DNA of 44,632 nucleotides from an uncultured Pseudomonadales bacterium (GTDB taxonomy: Bacteria; Pseudomonadota; Gammaproteobacteria; Pseudomonadales; Porticoccaceae). Positions 8,584 through 17,256 of the stretch are shown here, one piece after another. Position 1 is the stretch's first letter. Every line of letters begins with the position of its first letter. A program made the position numbers and the translations under genes. The notes under the pieces are model-generated. The model ran no database searches and had not been told where the DNA came from. It was given only the letters and a program-made list of their open reading frames with translations. Location: contig CAJQKW010000092.1 in NCBI GenBank assembly GCA_905478975.1, forward strand, positions 1 to 44,632, in the 5' to 3' direction.

Positions 8584-10050
8584 ATGAGTAAAGCCAGACT
8601 GTCGCGCCGCCGATTTCTCAAAAGATCCTCTCAGCTGTCCCTGGCCTCCGCCGCCGCAGTCAATTCCATCGGCATGCTCGGACTGCTCGGCGCCAGCCAA
8701 AGTCTCTCCGACGCCAGTGATCATAAAGCCCTGGTCTATATCATGCTGTTGGGCGGCAATGACTCCTACAATATGCTGGTTCCCACTGGCGACAATCAGC
8801 TGCGACGCAACTATGAAACCCACCGCGGCGTAGTTGCCCTGCCAGAGGCCGAGCTACACAGCTTACAACTGACGAGCCCGGCAAAAGTCTACGCCGGAGT
8901 CGGCAATGCCACCACCAACTCAACTGAATTTGCCATGCATCCGGCCTGCCCGGCTATGGCAGAACTGTTTAACAGTGGTGAACTGGCGGTTATTTGCAAC
9001 ACCGGCAATTTAATTCAGCCTACCAGCAAAGCCCAATTCGACAATGGCTCGGTGGCGCTGCCACCTCAGCTGTTTTCCCATTCCGATCAACAGCGTCAAC
9101 TCCAGAGTGAACCGACCAATCCGTTTCGCTACGGCTGGGGCGGCGGCATGGCCGAACGATTGGCCGATTACAATTCCGACAACAATGTCTCGCCGCTGAT
9201 CGCCGTGGGCGGACTCAACTCCTTTCAAGTGACTCAAGAGGGGCTGATCAACACCTACTCATTAGGCGATAGCGGCGCGCCCTCCTTAGATGGCTTTGCC
9301 GGAGCGCGACAACAGATACTTGAAGCCTCAATGCAGTCGATTGATTCACAGGCGCATCTAATGGCGCAGAAATATCGCGACACCTTTGACGCTGCTATAA
9401 AAGCGCAAACTGTTGTCCAGGGTGCATTCAATCAGGCCGAATCACTGGGTGTGGATTACGACGGCATCTTTGCCGCCGCCGGGGCTGTGGCGACCGACAG
9501 ATCGACTCAACGACTGAAAACGGTGGCCAAAATGATTGCTGGGCGCTCGCTGACAACTAACCAGCGACCGGTCTATTTTCTTGAAATTCACGGCTTTGAC
9601 ACGCACCAAAAATTACTCTCCGATCACCAGGAATTGATGACCGAACTGAATGCCGCACTCAAAGGTTTTCGCGATGTGTTGGTGGCCCAGGGTGACTTCG
9701 ACAAGGTTCTCACCGTGGTCGGCTCTGAGTTTGCTCGCACCATGACACCCAATGGCGAAGACGCAGAGGCCGGCACCGATCACGCCTGGGGTGGCCACAG
9801 TATGGTTATGGGGGGCATGGTTAATGGCGGCCAACTGTTTGGCACTCACCCTGATCTGGAATTAAATCAGGGACTCGACACCGGACGCGGGCGCTGGATA
9901 CCGACCACTAGTAATTCTCAGTGCTCGGCGGTTATGGCGCATTGGATGGGGGTTCCGCAATCCAACCTTAACGCGCTGTTCCCCTCTCTGGACAATTTCG
10001 ACAGTCCATTTGATGCTACCACCAATCTCGATTTTATAGCTCGGGCTTAA
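8584..10050 (+). CDS. DUF1501 protein with Tat signal
   Basis: A 488-residue DUF1501 family member. The N-terminus has the twin-arginine motif SRRRFLK (residues 7-13) and a hydrophobic stretch, so it is exported folded through Tat. ALVYIMLLGGNDSYNMLVP is the typical family opening, and the C-terminal half carries EIHGFDTHQK, VVGSEFARTM and TDHAWGGHSMVMGG, which resemble alkaline-phosphatase-superfamily metal sites. Activity is undetermined for the family. AGGGGG precedes the ATG. DUF1501 genes very often neighbour DUF1800 genes, as here, where a DUF1800 gene follows after 90 bp. The two are probably one transcription unit. Confidence 0.92.
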   Translation: MSKARLSRRRFLKRSSQLSLASAAAVNSIGMLGLLGASQSLSDASDHKALVYIMLLGGNDSYNMLVPTGDNQLRRNYETHRGVVALPEAELHSLQLTSPAKVYAGVGNATTNSTEFAMHPACPAMAELFNSGELAVICNTGNLIQPTSKAQFDNGSVALPPQLFSHSDQQRQLQSEPTNPFRYGWGGGMAERLADYNSDNNVSPLIAVGGLNSFQVTQEGLINTYSLGDSGAPSLDGFAGARQQILEASMQSIDSQAHLMAQKYRDTFDAAIKAQTVVQGAFNQAESLGVDYDGIFAAAGAVATDRSTQRLKTVAKMIAGRSLTTNQRPVYFLEIHGFDTHQKLLSDHQELMTELNAALKGFRDVLVAQGDFDKVLTVVGSEFARTMTPNGEDAEAGTDHAWGGHSMVMGGMVNGGQLFGTHPDLELNQGLDTGRGRWIPTTSNSQCSAVMAHWMGVPQSNLNALFPSLDNFDSPFDATTNLDFIARA

Positions 10051-10106
10051 ATGCTCGGACTTAAATGCTCGGACTTAAATGCTCGGACTTAAGCGCTTGC
10101 TCTTAA
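10039..10106 (+). repeat. 14-bp tandem repeat between two genes
   Basis: Three exact copies of ATGCTCGGACTTAA (10051-10064, 10065-10078, 10079-10092) are flanked by degenerate copies at 10039-10050, which contains the DUF1501 stop codon, and at 10093-10106. The array occupies most of the gap before the DUF1800 gene. Each unit supplies an in-phase TAA or an ATG in a different frame, because 14 is not a multiple of three. Confidence 0.9.
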
Positions 10107-10140
10107 ACGCCGCGACTTTACTACTTAGGAATATAGCCAA

Positions 10141-12840
10141 ATGCTCAACATAAAACCCATATCTGGATTCCTAACCAGTGCCCTCTTGCTCAGTGCCCTC
10201 TTGCTCAGTGCCCTCTTGCTCAGTGGCTGTGGTGGCGGATCGGGATCCGGCGACAGCAGCCCCCCGATTGAAACGCCTCCGCCCCTACCCTCGGTGTCAC
10301 TCAGTACAGTCACGCAACAGGCTTACGAACAGAGTAGCCAGATCGCCAAAATTAAACTTGAACGCAGCAGTTCGAGCGCTCAACTGACGGTGCAATATGC
10401 CATCAGCGGCGCTATCGACATCACTAAGGGCTCGGCAAGCAGTGATGACTACCAGCTGACCTATAGCGACGATAACAGCGCTGTAGGGGCTAGCCTTGAG
10501 ATGGCGGCCAACCAGTCCTATCGTATTATCGAAGTGACCCCGGTCAACGATACCCTGCACGAGGTGCCAGAAAAATTGGTGTTCACCCTCAGCGTGGATT
10601 CCACCTACAGCATTGCCAGCGACCAAAGCAGCGCTACTGTCACCATCAGTGACGCCGATAATGCCATCGCCAACGGCAAGGTCTTTATCGGCGCCTTTGG
10701 CCCTCAGGGCGGTGCCAGTACCATCGGCAATGGACAGCTAAGTTTTATTCTCCAGGGCGATAATGACAGCGGCCTACTGAGCTACAGTTTTGCCAACCTC
10801 GGCACCCAACAGACTGATCAACACATCCACCTGTCGCCCTCAGGCACGATGATTAAAGATATTGAGACAATGGGCAACCTGTCTAACTACGCTTGGAATT
10901 TAGCCCCAGGCGGTATCTTCAAAACTGAACAGGAAATGCTCGACACACTGTTTGATGGCAACTTTTACGTCAATATTCACAGCGCCGATTACCCTTCTGG
11001 AGAGATCTCTGCCCCGCTTTCCTATCAAGCCTCGATAACCCCAGAAAACCCCGGCGAGCTGAGCGCGCAACAGGTGGATCTCGATATCCTGCGTTTTTTA
11101 ACCCAGTCGACCTTCGGCGCAACCCCGGAACAGTACCAACAACTGCGCGGGGCAATAACCCCTGAAGGCGACAACCGTATCGACGCCTACAGCGACTGGA
11201 TCGATCAACAGATTGGCATTCCCCAGACCAGCCTGCTGGCCTTGACCGACGCCACCCTAGAAAAATTTGGCACCGAGGATATTACCGTAGCCCGGGACCG
11301 CCAGGAGCCGGGGCAGAATATTCGCAGTGACAGCTTTTGGCCCATCGCGCTCTATGGCCGCGACCAATTGCGCCAGCGCATGGCCTTCGCTCTAAGTGAA
11401 ATTTTGGTGATCAGTGAAGAGAATGCCGATGTAAATAATGCCTATAGAGGTGCCGCAGACTACTGGGATATGCTCGCCAGCAATGCCTTCGGCAGCTATC
11501 GCGAAACCCTCGAAGAGGTTACTCGCCACCCGGTAATGGGTGCCTATTTAAGCCACCTGCGCAACCAAAAAGCCGATCCTGAAAGCGGCTATTACCCCGA
11601 TGAAAACTATGCCAGAGAAGTTATGCAACTGTTCACTTTTGGACTGGTGCAGCGCCAAAAAAATGGCTCAGTTGTTCTCGGCGACAACAATTTGCCGATC
11701 GCCACCTACAACAACAGCGTGATAAAAAATATGGCTCGTGTCTTTACTGGCCTCTCTTTCAGTTACGCAAAAAACGGCGACGATGAAAAAGTCGTCAACA
11801 ACAACTTTTTCCGTGGCAACTATGCCAATGCCTATCAGTATCGCTATACCGAGCCGATGAAATTTTTCGCCGATTACCATGACTATGATGCCAAAGTGCT
11901 GTTTTCCGATAATGGCAGCGAACTCACCATTGCCCCGGGCAGCCCATCGGATCCCAACTCTGCCAATGACGAATTGAATCAAGTGATTACCAGCCTCGTG
12001 GCTCACAGCAGCACCGCACCTAATATTGCCCTTAAACTGATTCAGCGCTTTGTCACCTCCAACCCTAGCCCTGACTATATAGAGCGGGTGGCCAGCGCCT
12101 TTGGTGCTGAGGGAGATCTCAGGGCCACTGTCAAAGCCATACTGCTCGATGAAGAAGCACGCAACCCCGCAGTCGCCAACTCAATTACCTTTGGCAAAGT
12201 CAAAGAACCGGTTTTAAAATTCAGCGCACTAATGCGACTGTTACAAGTTGGCTCATCGGTGCCACTGGGCAGTTCCAACGACGAGACCATAGCCAGTTTG
12301 AATTACGCCCAGGCAGAGCAGTTTGACGATGGCGCAACACTGATGCGAGTGGGTAACGCGTCGATTGGACAGAAAGCTCTCGCGGCGCCATCGGTGTTTA
12401 ATTTCTTCGCCCCAGATTTCTCACCATCTGGTGCCCTATCGCGTAATTCACTGGTGTCACCGGAGCTACAGCTGACCACCGAAAGTCAGCTGTTTGATAG
12501 CTTTAATAGCCTCCATCTATTGCTCATCAATCGTTCTAATCGCAACAATGCCTTTACCAAATTCAATATACATTTCAGCGTAGAACAGCTGAATATAGGC
12601 TTGGACTTTAGCCGCTTGGAAAGCGTTTGGAATTCAACTCAGGGCTCCGAAAACGACAAAGCAACTGCAGTGGTAGACTATTTAGATTTCTACCTCAATG
12701 CTGGACAGCTGGCTGCCGCAGATAATAACGTCAGCCGCGCAGCGATGATCAGCAATATCGCCACCGCCTCAGCTGAGGATCGTTATACCCTAGCGGTCTA
12801 TGCTGCGGGCAACGTCGCTGAGTTTCAATTGCAGAAATAA
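10141..12840 (+). CDS. DUF1800 lipoprotein with Calx-beta and CHRD domains
   Basis: An 899-residue surface or periplasmic lipoprotein. The order is: signal peptide and lipobox LLSGC (Cys30), a Gly/Ser linker, a Calx-beta-like domain (about 50-172, ending SSATVTISDAD), a CHRD domain (about 179-297, with DQHIHL and GNFYVNIHSADYPSGEIS), then DUF1800 (about 315-895, starting RFLTQSTFGATPEQ). The biochemical role of DUF1800 is unknown; partnership with DUF1501 is a recurring genomic association. The signal peptide core is built from a repeated SALLL unit encoded by three 15-bp copies. It ends 58 bp before the convergent sulfatase gene. Confidence 0.92.
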   Translation: MLNIKPISGFLTSALLLSALLLSALLLSGCGGGSGSGDSSPPIETPPPLPSVSLSTVTQQAYEQSSQIAKIKLERSSSSAQLTVQYAISGAIDITKGSASSDDYQLTYSDDNSAVGASLEMAANQSYRIIEVTPVNDTLHEVPEKLVFTLSVDSTYSIASDQSSATVTISDADNAIANGKVFIGAFGPQGGASTIGNGQLSFILQGDNDSGLLSYSFANLGTQQTDQHIHLSPSGTMIKDIETMGNLSNYAWNLAPGGIFKTEQEMLDTLFDGNFYVNIHSADYPSGEISAPLSYQASITPENPGELSAQQVDLDILRFLTQSTFGATPEQYQQLRGAITPEGDNRIDAYSDWIDQQIGIPQTSLLALTDATLEKFGTEDITVARDRQEPGQNIRSDSFWPIALYGRDQLRQRMAFALSEILVISEENADVNNAYRGAADYWDMLASNAFGSYRETLEEVTRHPVMGAYLSHLRNQKADPESGYYPDENYAREVMQLFTFGLVQRQKNGSVVLGDNNLPIATYNNSVIKNMARVFTGLSFSYAKNGDDEKVVNNNFFRGNYANAYQYRYTEPMKFFADYHDYDAKVLFSDNGSELTIAPGSPSDPNSANDELNQVITSLVAHSSTAPNIALKLIQRFVTSNPSPDYIERVASAFGAEGDLRATVKAILLDEEARNPAVANSITFGKVKEPVLKFSALMRLLQVGSSVPLGSSNDETIASLNYAQAEQFDDGATLMRVGNASIGQKALAAPSVFNFFAPDFSPSGALSRNSLVSPELQLTTESQLFDSFNSLHLLLINRSNRNNAFTKFNIHFSVEQLNIGLDFSRLESVWNSTQGSENDKATAVVDYLDFYLNAGQLAAADNNVSRAAMISNIATASAEDRYTLAVYAAGNVAEFQLQK
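10176..10220 (+). repeat. 15-bp in-frame repeat in a signal peptide
   Basis: Three exact copies of CAGTGCCCTCTTGCT (10176-10190, 10191-10205, 10206-10220) encode SALLL three times in the hydrophobic core before the lipobox. Gain or loss of a unit keeps the frame and changes only core length, from about 5 residues per unit. Confidence 0.93.
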
Positions 12841-12842
12841 AA

Positions 12843-12873
12843 AGCGGGCAAACATCTTTAAATGCTGCCCGCT
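12843..12873. terminator. Hairpin between convergent genes
   Basis: AGCGGGCA and TGCCCGCT form a perfect 8-bp stem with a 15-nt loop, in the gap between the convergent DUF1800 and sulfatase genes. There is no long T run, so action as a two-way terminator is only plausible. Confidence 0.45.
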
Positions 12874-12898
12874 CGAAGACATTATTGGCGACAGTGGC

Positions 12899-15151
12899 TT
12901 AATTAAAACTCGGATCCATCTGTCCCTTTAGGCAACCCATAATGTAAGGGTATGCATCGCTAATAAAATATCCGTAGACCCCATCCACTTGCATGCCGTT
13001 GCATTCGTCGAGATCACCTAGACCTTCAATATACTCATAGTCATCCCGATAAGTGCCGTCGTAGTCACCGCTGGGTGTGGTATAGCCGGATACCGCCTGA
13101 CGTGTACCCGTCTTTAACCTATAGCTCGGCAGGGCTTTTCGCACAGTGCCATCGTCATCAAACCAGCTGCCAAAAATCGGAAAGCCATCGGCGGCAAAGC
13201 CTACCAGTGGCGACTCGACCGCAGTGTCCGCAGCGAACATCGCATTCGGCGTTCCGTGATAATGGTAACTGCCATTGGGCTGCACATGGGCATTGTGACT
13301 GTCTACTCTAAAGCCATTGGCCGGAAACATCGGATCAAACCGCCATGGCTGTGACATATCGCCACAGCCGGTTTTTTCATCGCCAACAGCAAAACAGGCG
13401 GCGGCAAGCAGATCAATTTTGACCCCATTCAACATAAGCCCATTGTCATTGCCAATGGCCAGAGCAGTATTGGTACTGGCAAACACCGGGCTGGTGGTTA
13501 TCTGGTAGTTATAAGCTTGCTCACTAAGATTATTCGGAAAGCTCTGCTGCCCATCGTTAAAATCATGATTGGGAACACCGTTTGACTGCAGCTGGCATTT
13601 TCCTGCGCTAGTTGAAATAGTCAGATTGCCGGAAAATAGTACGGAGCGAAATACATCCATCGCCGTCGATTGGTAGCTGGCAATATAGTCCTCACAGTTA
13701 GCGCTGCGCTGAGTAAAAATATCCCCAGTAATATCGATCACCAGAGTTTCACCCTCTCCCCCGTTATCGGTATCGCGAATCATGGTGGCCACAGCCGCAA
13801 GCTGCTCAACAACAGTTGAATAGCCGCTGGAGCCACCAATCAAGTTATTAGTTTCCAGCGGATCATTTACCAGATCATAGAGCTGTTGTTGCCCATCGAG
13901 AGTAGTAATCAACTTGTATTGACCGTCACGGACTGCCCAGCCAGATACCGAATCAGCCTCAAAATCACTGTATATATAGTCTCGCTGATCAGCGTCTGCA
14001 TTGCTTAGCAAGTCTTTAAAGCTCTGACTGTCCCCTACCGCAGTGACACTGCTGCCGGCTAAATTGGCGATGGTGGCAAAAAAGTCACTGCTATTAATCA
14101 ACGCAGTTTCGCGAACATTCTGTCGCGACACACCGGCCCCTGAGACCACCATGGGCACCCGCAGCCCACCTTCGGTTAAACTGCCCTTGCTGCCATTGCC
14201 ATAAACTGAGCGATCCACTACCCGCCCTGGCGTGCCGTTATCGCCTATATAAAGAATGATGGTATTGTCTAACTCAGCCTCAGTCATAGTCCCCAACAGG
14301 CGACCAATTTCAGTGTCCATAGCCTCAATGGCGGCTAGATAATAGGCTCGTGGATTTGCCGCAATATCCGCCGCAGTTCCGGAAAGAGTCTGTGTATGCA
14401 GCGCTGTCGGAGGCAGGTGGAACGGAGTGTGAGGAGCCACATAGGCGAGCCACATAAACCAGGGCTGAGCCTGATCATCAATCCAATCGATCGCCAAATC
14501 AGTTATCGCGCTAGTGTGATACTCAGTCGAGACACTGGTCTCACCATTAACGGTGAGATCCCATTCAGAGTAATCACTGATCGCCCCACGCAGATTGCCG
14601 GCAAAGTAATCAATACCCACCGCAGCGGGATGACTGGCATCTACCGGTGTGCCGCTGAGGTGCCACTTGCCAATCACAGCCGACTGGTAGTTGTCGGTAC
14701 TCTCATCGCTGGAGAGAAAGCGTTGCAGGGTCAGGGCATCAACAGGTAATTTGTCACCCACATCAAGCACCCCAGAATTAACCCCATACTGTCCCGTAAT
14801 CATCGTGCTGCGTGTTGTGGTGCAGGCCGGTGTCGCCCAGGCATTGTCAAAAATAATGCCCTGAGACGCCAGCTGATTAAGTGTTGGGGTAACTGGAAGA
14901 TCAGAACTAAGAGCATATTGTGCTGAGGCATCGAGGCCCTGATCATCGGCAATTATCAGTAGGATATTAGGTTGATCCGATGTCGTGCCAGTGTCTATAT
15001 TACTGCCGCTATTATCGCCACCTAAATCGGAATCCGTTTGCTCCTCTCCACCAACAGCAGCAGTAGATCCACCTCCGCCTCCGCCTCCACCACCACAACC
15101 CAATAACAATAAAGACAGTAAAATAACCACTAAGGGAGCTGAGGTAACCAT
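12899..15151 (-). CDS. Lipoprotein fusion: type I sulfatase plus YHYH domain
   Basis: A 750-residue lipoprotein (lipobox LLGC, Cys19, followed by ten Gly in a row). Residues about 60-470 are an arylsulfatase-type domain: IADDQG holds two metal-binding Asp, YIGDNGTPG holds another Asp/Asn pair, and the catalytic Cys is C110 in PACTTTRSTMITG. The formylglycine core is CTTTR instead of the usual C-x-P/A-x-R. Residues about 500-745 form a YHYH domain, with YHYH at 629-632 and FPIFGSW after it. Sulfate release from a polysaccharide or other sulfate ester outside the inner membrane is likely; the YHYH domain role is unknown. AAGGATA precedes the ATG. It converges on the DUF1501/DUF1800 pair. Confidence 0.9.
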   Translation of the reverse strand: MVTSAPLVVILLSLLLLGCGGGGGGGGGSTAAVGGEEQTDSDLGGDNSGSNIDTGTTSDQPNILLIIADDQGLDASAQYALSSDLPVTPTLNQLASQGIIFDNAWATPACTTTRSTMITGQYGVNSGVLDVGDKLPVDALTLQRFLSSDESTDNYQSAVIGKWHLSGTPVDASHPAAVGIDYFAGNLRGAISDYSEWDLTVNGETSVSTEYHTSAITDLAIDWIDDQAQPWFMWLAYVAPHTPFHLPPTALHTQTLSGTAADIAANPRAYYLAAIEAMDTEIGRLLGTMTEAELDNTIILYIGDNGTPGRVVDRSVYGNGSKGSLTEGGLRVPMVVSGAGVSRQNVRETALINSSDFFATIANLAGSSVTAVGDSQSFKDLLSNADADQRDYIYSDFEADSVSGWAVRDGQYKLITTLDGQQQLYDLVNDPLETNNLIGGSSGYSTVVEQLAAVATMIRDTDNGGEGETLVIDITGDIFTQRSANCEDYIASYQSTAMDVFRSVLFSGNLTISTSAGKCQLQSNGVPNHDFNDGQQSFPNNLSEQAYNYQITTSPVFASTNTALAIGNDNGLMLNGVKIDLLAAACFAVGDEKTGCGDMSQPWRFDPMFPANGFRVDSHNAHVQPNGSYHYHGTPNAMFAADTAVESPLVGFAADGFPIFGSWFDDDGTVRKALPSYRLKTGTRQAVSGYTTPSGDYDGTYRDDYEYIEGLGDLDECNGMQVDGVYGYFISDAYPYIMGCLKGQMDPSFN

Positions 15152-15376
15152 AGAATATCCTTGCTATGCAGTTTAATAATGATTTTTATATTGACCGACA
15201 CAACGCCGAAGCCTAGAGAGGGTTGACCGAGTAGCAGAATATTTAATGATATGGACTGTTGAAAATAGTATTGGTTGAAAAAATCACTAAAACTCAGCTT
15301 CAGCCTACTATTTGGCCGTCGCCCAAATAAACTAAAATAGCGTCTAAGGTTGCCCCATTACCCAATCTGATGGAAC

Positions 15377-15403
15377 AAAAAAAAGCCCCCAACTGGGGGC
15401 TTT
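15377..15403 (-). terminator. Rho-independent terminator
   Basis: On the minus strand AAAGCCCCC and GGGGGCTTT pair around a short AGTT loop, followed by eight T residues. It lies just downstream of the membrane-gene remnant that ends at 15433. The rest of 15152-15376 holds the sulfatase upstream region and no gene. Confidence 0.92.
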
Positions 15404-15432
15404 CTCAATCTTAAGGCTACTCCATTAAAGCT

Positions 15433-15770
15433 CTAAGCTTTTTTCTGCCAAATCTTACCAAACAGCATAATCGCTACCACTAACCACCAAGCAGCCATAA
15501 TAGGGTTGCCCACAAGGCTCATTTCAGCCGCTGCACCGGTGCCCCAGTCATTGATAAAGCGCAGTGCGCTGGCACTCTCAGCGCCGACTTGTGTCAATGA
15601 ATAGGCCGTGGCTTTTAGGTTTAGGGCCAGTAACGCTGAAACCGTCAGACCATTAAAGATAATGCCTGCAGAAAATAGCGACAGTAAAACTTTAATGACT
15701 ACCGAGTCGGAACTGGTAAGTTGATTGGCGGCGCGAAAAGCCACCCACAGGATAAAAAAGTAAGGGCGCC
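15433..15770 (-). pseudogene. 3' remnant of a membrane protein gene, cut by repeats
   Basis: The minus-strand frame from about 15770 to 15433 encodes roughly 110 residues with three hydrophobic segments (YFFILWVAFRAAN, VVIKVLLSLFSAGIIFNGLTVSALLAL, NPIMAAWWLVVAIMLFGKIW) and ends properly before a terminator. Upstream, the frame stays open but reads straight into the hairpin repeat array (CHSGRP is repeat-encoded), so the original N-terminus has been replaced or displaced. I cannot find the missing 5' part on the far side of the array. The family is not recognised. A read-through fusion starting inside the repeats (up to 207 codons) is formally possible but unlikely to be the native protein. 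Confidence 0.6.
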
Positions 15771-15787
15771 CGGAATGGCACCCCAGT

Positions 15788-16411
15788 CTGTCATCCTGAG
15801 CGCAGCCGAAGGATCTCCTGCAAACTAGCACCCAAACCTGCAAGCCTGAGTGAAGTAAAAGAGTCTTGTGCCAACTGGATGAGATCCCTCCACTACGGTC
15901 GGGATGACAGAGTGGGTACGGCCGAATGACAGAGTGGATGCGGCCGAATAACAGAGTGGATGCGGCCGAATAACAGAGTGAGTGTGGCCGAATGGAAGAG
16001 TGGGTGCAGCCGAATGAAAGGGCGGCTGCGGCCGGAATGGCACCCCAGTCTGTCATCCTGAGCGCAGCCGAAGGATCTCCTGCAAACTAGCACCCACACC
16101 TGCAAGCCTGTGTGAAGTAAAAAAGTCTTGTGCCAACTGGATGAGATCCCTCCACTACGGTCGGGATGACAGAGTGGGTACGGCCGAATGGAAGAGTGGG
16201 TGCAGCCGAATGAAAGTACGGCTGCGGCCGGAATGGCACCCCAGCCTGTCTCCTGAGCGCAGCCGAAGGATCTCCTGCAGACTAGTACCCAAACCTGTAA
16301 GCCTGAGTGAAGTAAAAGAGTCTTGTGCCAACTGGATGAGATCCCTCCACTGCGGTCGGGATGACAGAGTGGGTGCGGCCGAATGACAGAGTGAGTACCG
16401 CCGAATAAGAG
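15788..16411. repeat. Compound repeat array: three hairpin elements with 22-bp tandems
   Basis: Three hairpin elements (15788-15910, 16050-16172, 16246-16367), each followed on the right by 22-bp units: six after the first (15911-16042), three after the second (16173-16238) and two after the third (16368-16411). Units share a core like GAGTGGGTGCGGCCGAATGA with small changes. Element starts are 262 and 196 bp apart; the difference is exactly three 22-bp units. The third element lacks two bases in its left arm (CTGTCTCCTGAG). The arms match those at 6164 and 7348, but the cores differ between locations. Confidence 0.92.
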
Positions 16412-16472
16412 TGGGTAAAGTCAGAAACATCGGCATACCAGAATAAAGTTAATCGAATACTGCAATAGTCCA

Positions 16473-16632
16473 TATAGACCCTGGGCTTACCCTTGCGATC
16501 AATCAGGGCCCGCTTATGGGAGCCATCATTTTCAGAAACAGAGAGCACTTGTCTGAGCGTCAGCGAGTTGTGCGAACGCTGAAAAAGATGGCACCCATGG
16601 GACCGATCGCAAGGGTATGCCCAGGGTCTATG
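16473..16632. repeat. Fold-back element with ~55-bp imperfect arms
   Basis: A left arm (16473-16534) containing TAGACCCTGGGCTTACCC, TTGCGATC, GGAGCCATC and TTTTCAG is the imperfect reverse complement of a right arm (16579-16632). The end 25 bp match with one mismatch, and the left arm has an extra segment of about 8-11 bp. The 44-bp centre is not paired. No target duplication is visible. It could be a remnant of a miniature transposable element or a structured RNA. Between it and the gene at 16887, scraps of the hairpin repeat recur (GAGATCCCTCGTCGC near 16668, CGATGACAG near 16780). Confidence 0.7.
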
Positions 16633-16886
16633 CGCACCCAACCAACCTTCCTGCCAAGCACAAACAAGAGATCCCTCGTCGCATGCCCTGTCAGGATGAT
16701 AAATAAAAGGCTCTGTCGCAATAAAAGTAGGTAGAAAACCAGCTGCCGGGATTACACCAGCTAAAAGAAACCACTGCCGCGATGACAGTCGTGGCTGCGA
16801 CGGTATCAGATTACAACCCAGCAAAGATCCAAAGCAGCAACTGCTCACGTAGTGATGACAGATCTCTACTCTACAGGGTACTTGCT

Positions 16887-17249
16887 ATGACCAACTTGAA
16901 AAAAGCGCTACTACCCTACGGAACCACATCCAGCTCGCCACCCATAGTCCTGCCTGACACTGCCCTTTTCCTCTCCGAGCGCGGCTCACTAACGAAAAAC
17001 TATTTTGACAACGCAGTTGAGCTACTCAACCGAGAATACCAGGCTATAAGAAGTCTTGCGGCACTAAATGAACTTGTCTACAACGCCTCATACAACTTTG
17101 TGCCCCGCGTCGGGCAAACCTATCATCTCTACAAAAAAACCGATGGGCACTACCTACTCAGCATGATTGAAAACTGGACAGCATATGAATTTGTCGTCTC
17201 GGTAGAGTACACCGCCGACAGTGTCTGGAAAGATATTACCGCCCTTTAA
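16887..17249 (+). CDS. DUF2452-like protein
   Basis: A 120-residue soluble protein resembling the DUF2452 family by its C-terminal pattern NFVPRVGQTYHLYKKTDGHYLLSMI...WTAYEFVVSVEYTADSVWKDI and the preceding helical stretch of aliphatic and charged residues (AVELLNREYQAIRSLAALNELVYNA). Function is unknown. I start at the ATG at 16887; frames upstream (from 16782) come from repeat-derived sequence. An AGGG lies about 10 bp before it. It ends 8 bp before the stop of the convergent thioesterase gene. Confidence 0.75.
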   Translation: MTNLKKALLPYGTTSSSPPIVLPDTALFLSERGSLTKNYFDNAVELLNREYQAIRSLAALNELVYNASYNFVPRVGQTYHLYKKTDGHYLLSMIENWTAYEFVVSVEYTADSVWKDITAL

Positions 17250-17256
17250 AACAGCG

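Noticed and set aside
15911-16042. Possible CRISPR array
   Set aside because: The 22-bp units are directly head to tail with no spacers and vary in sequence; no cas genes are present.
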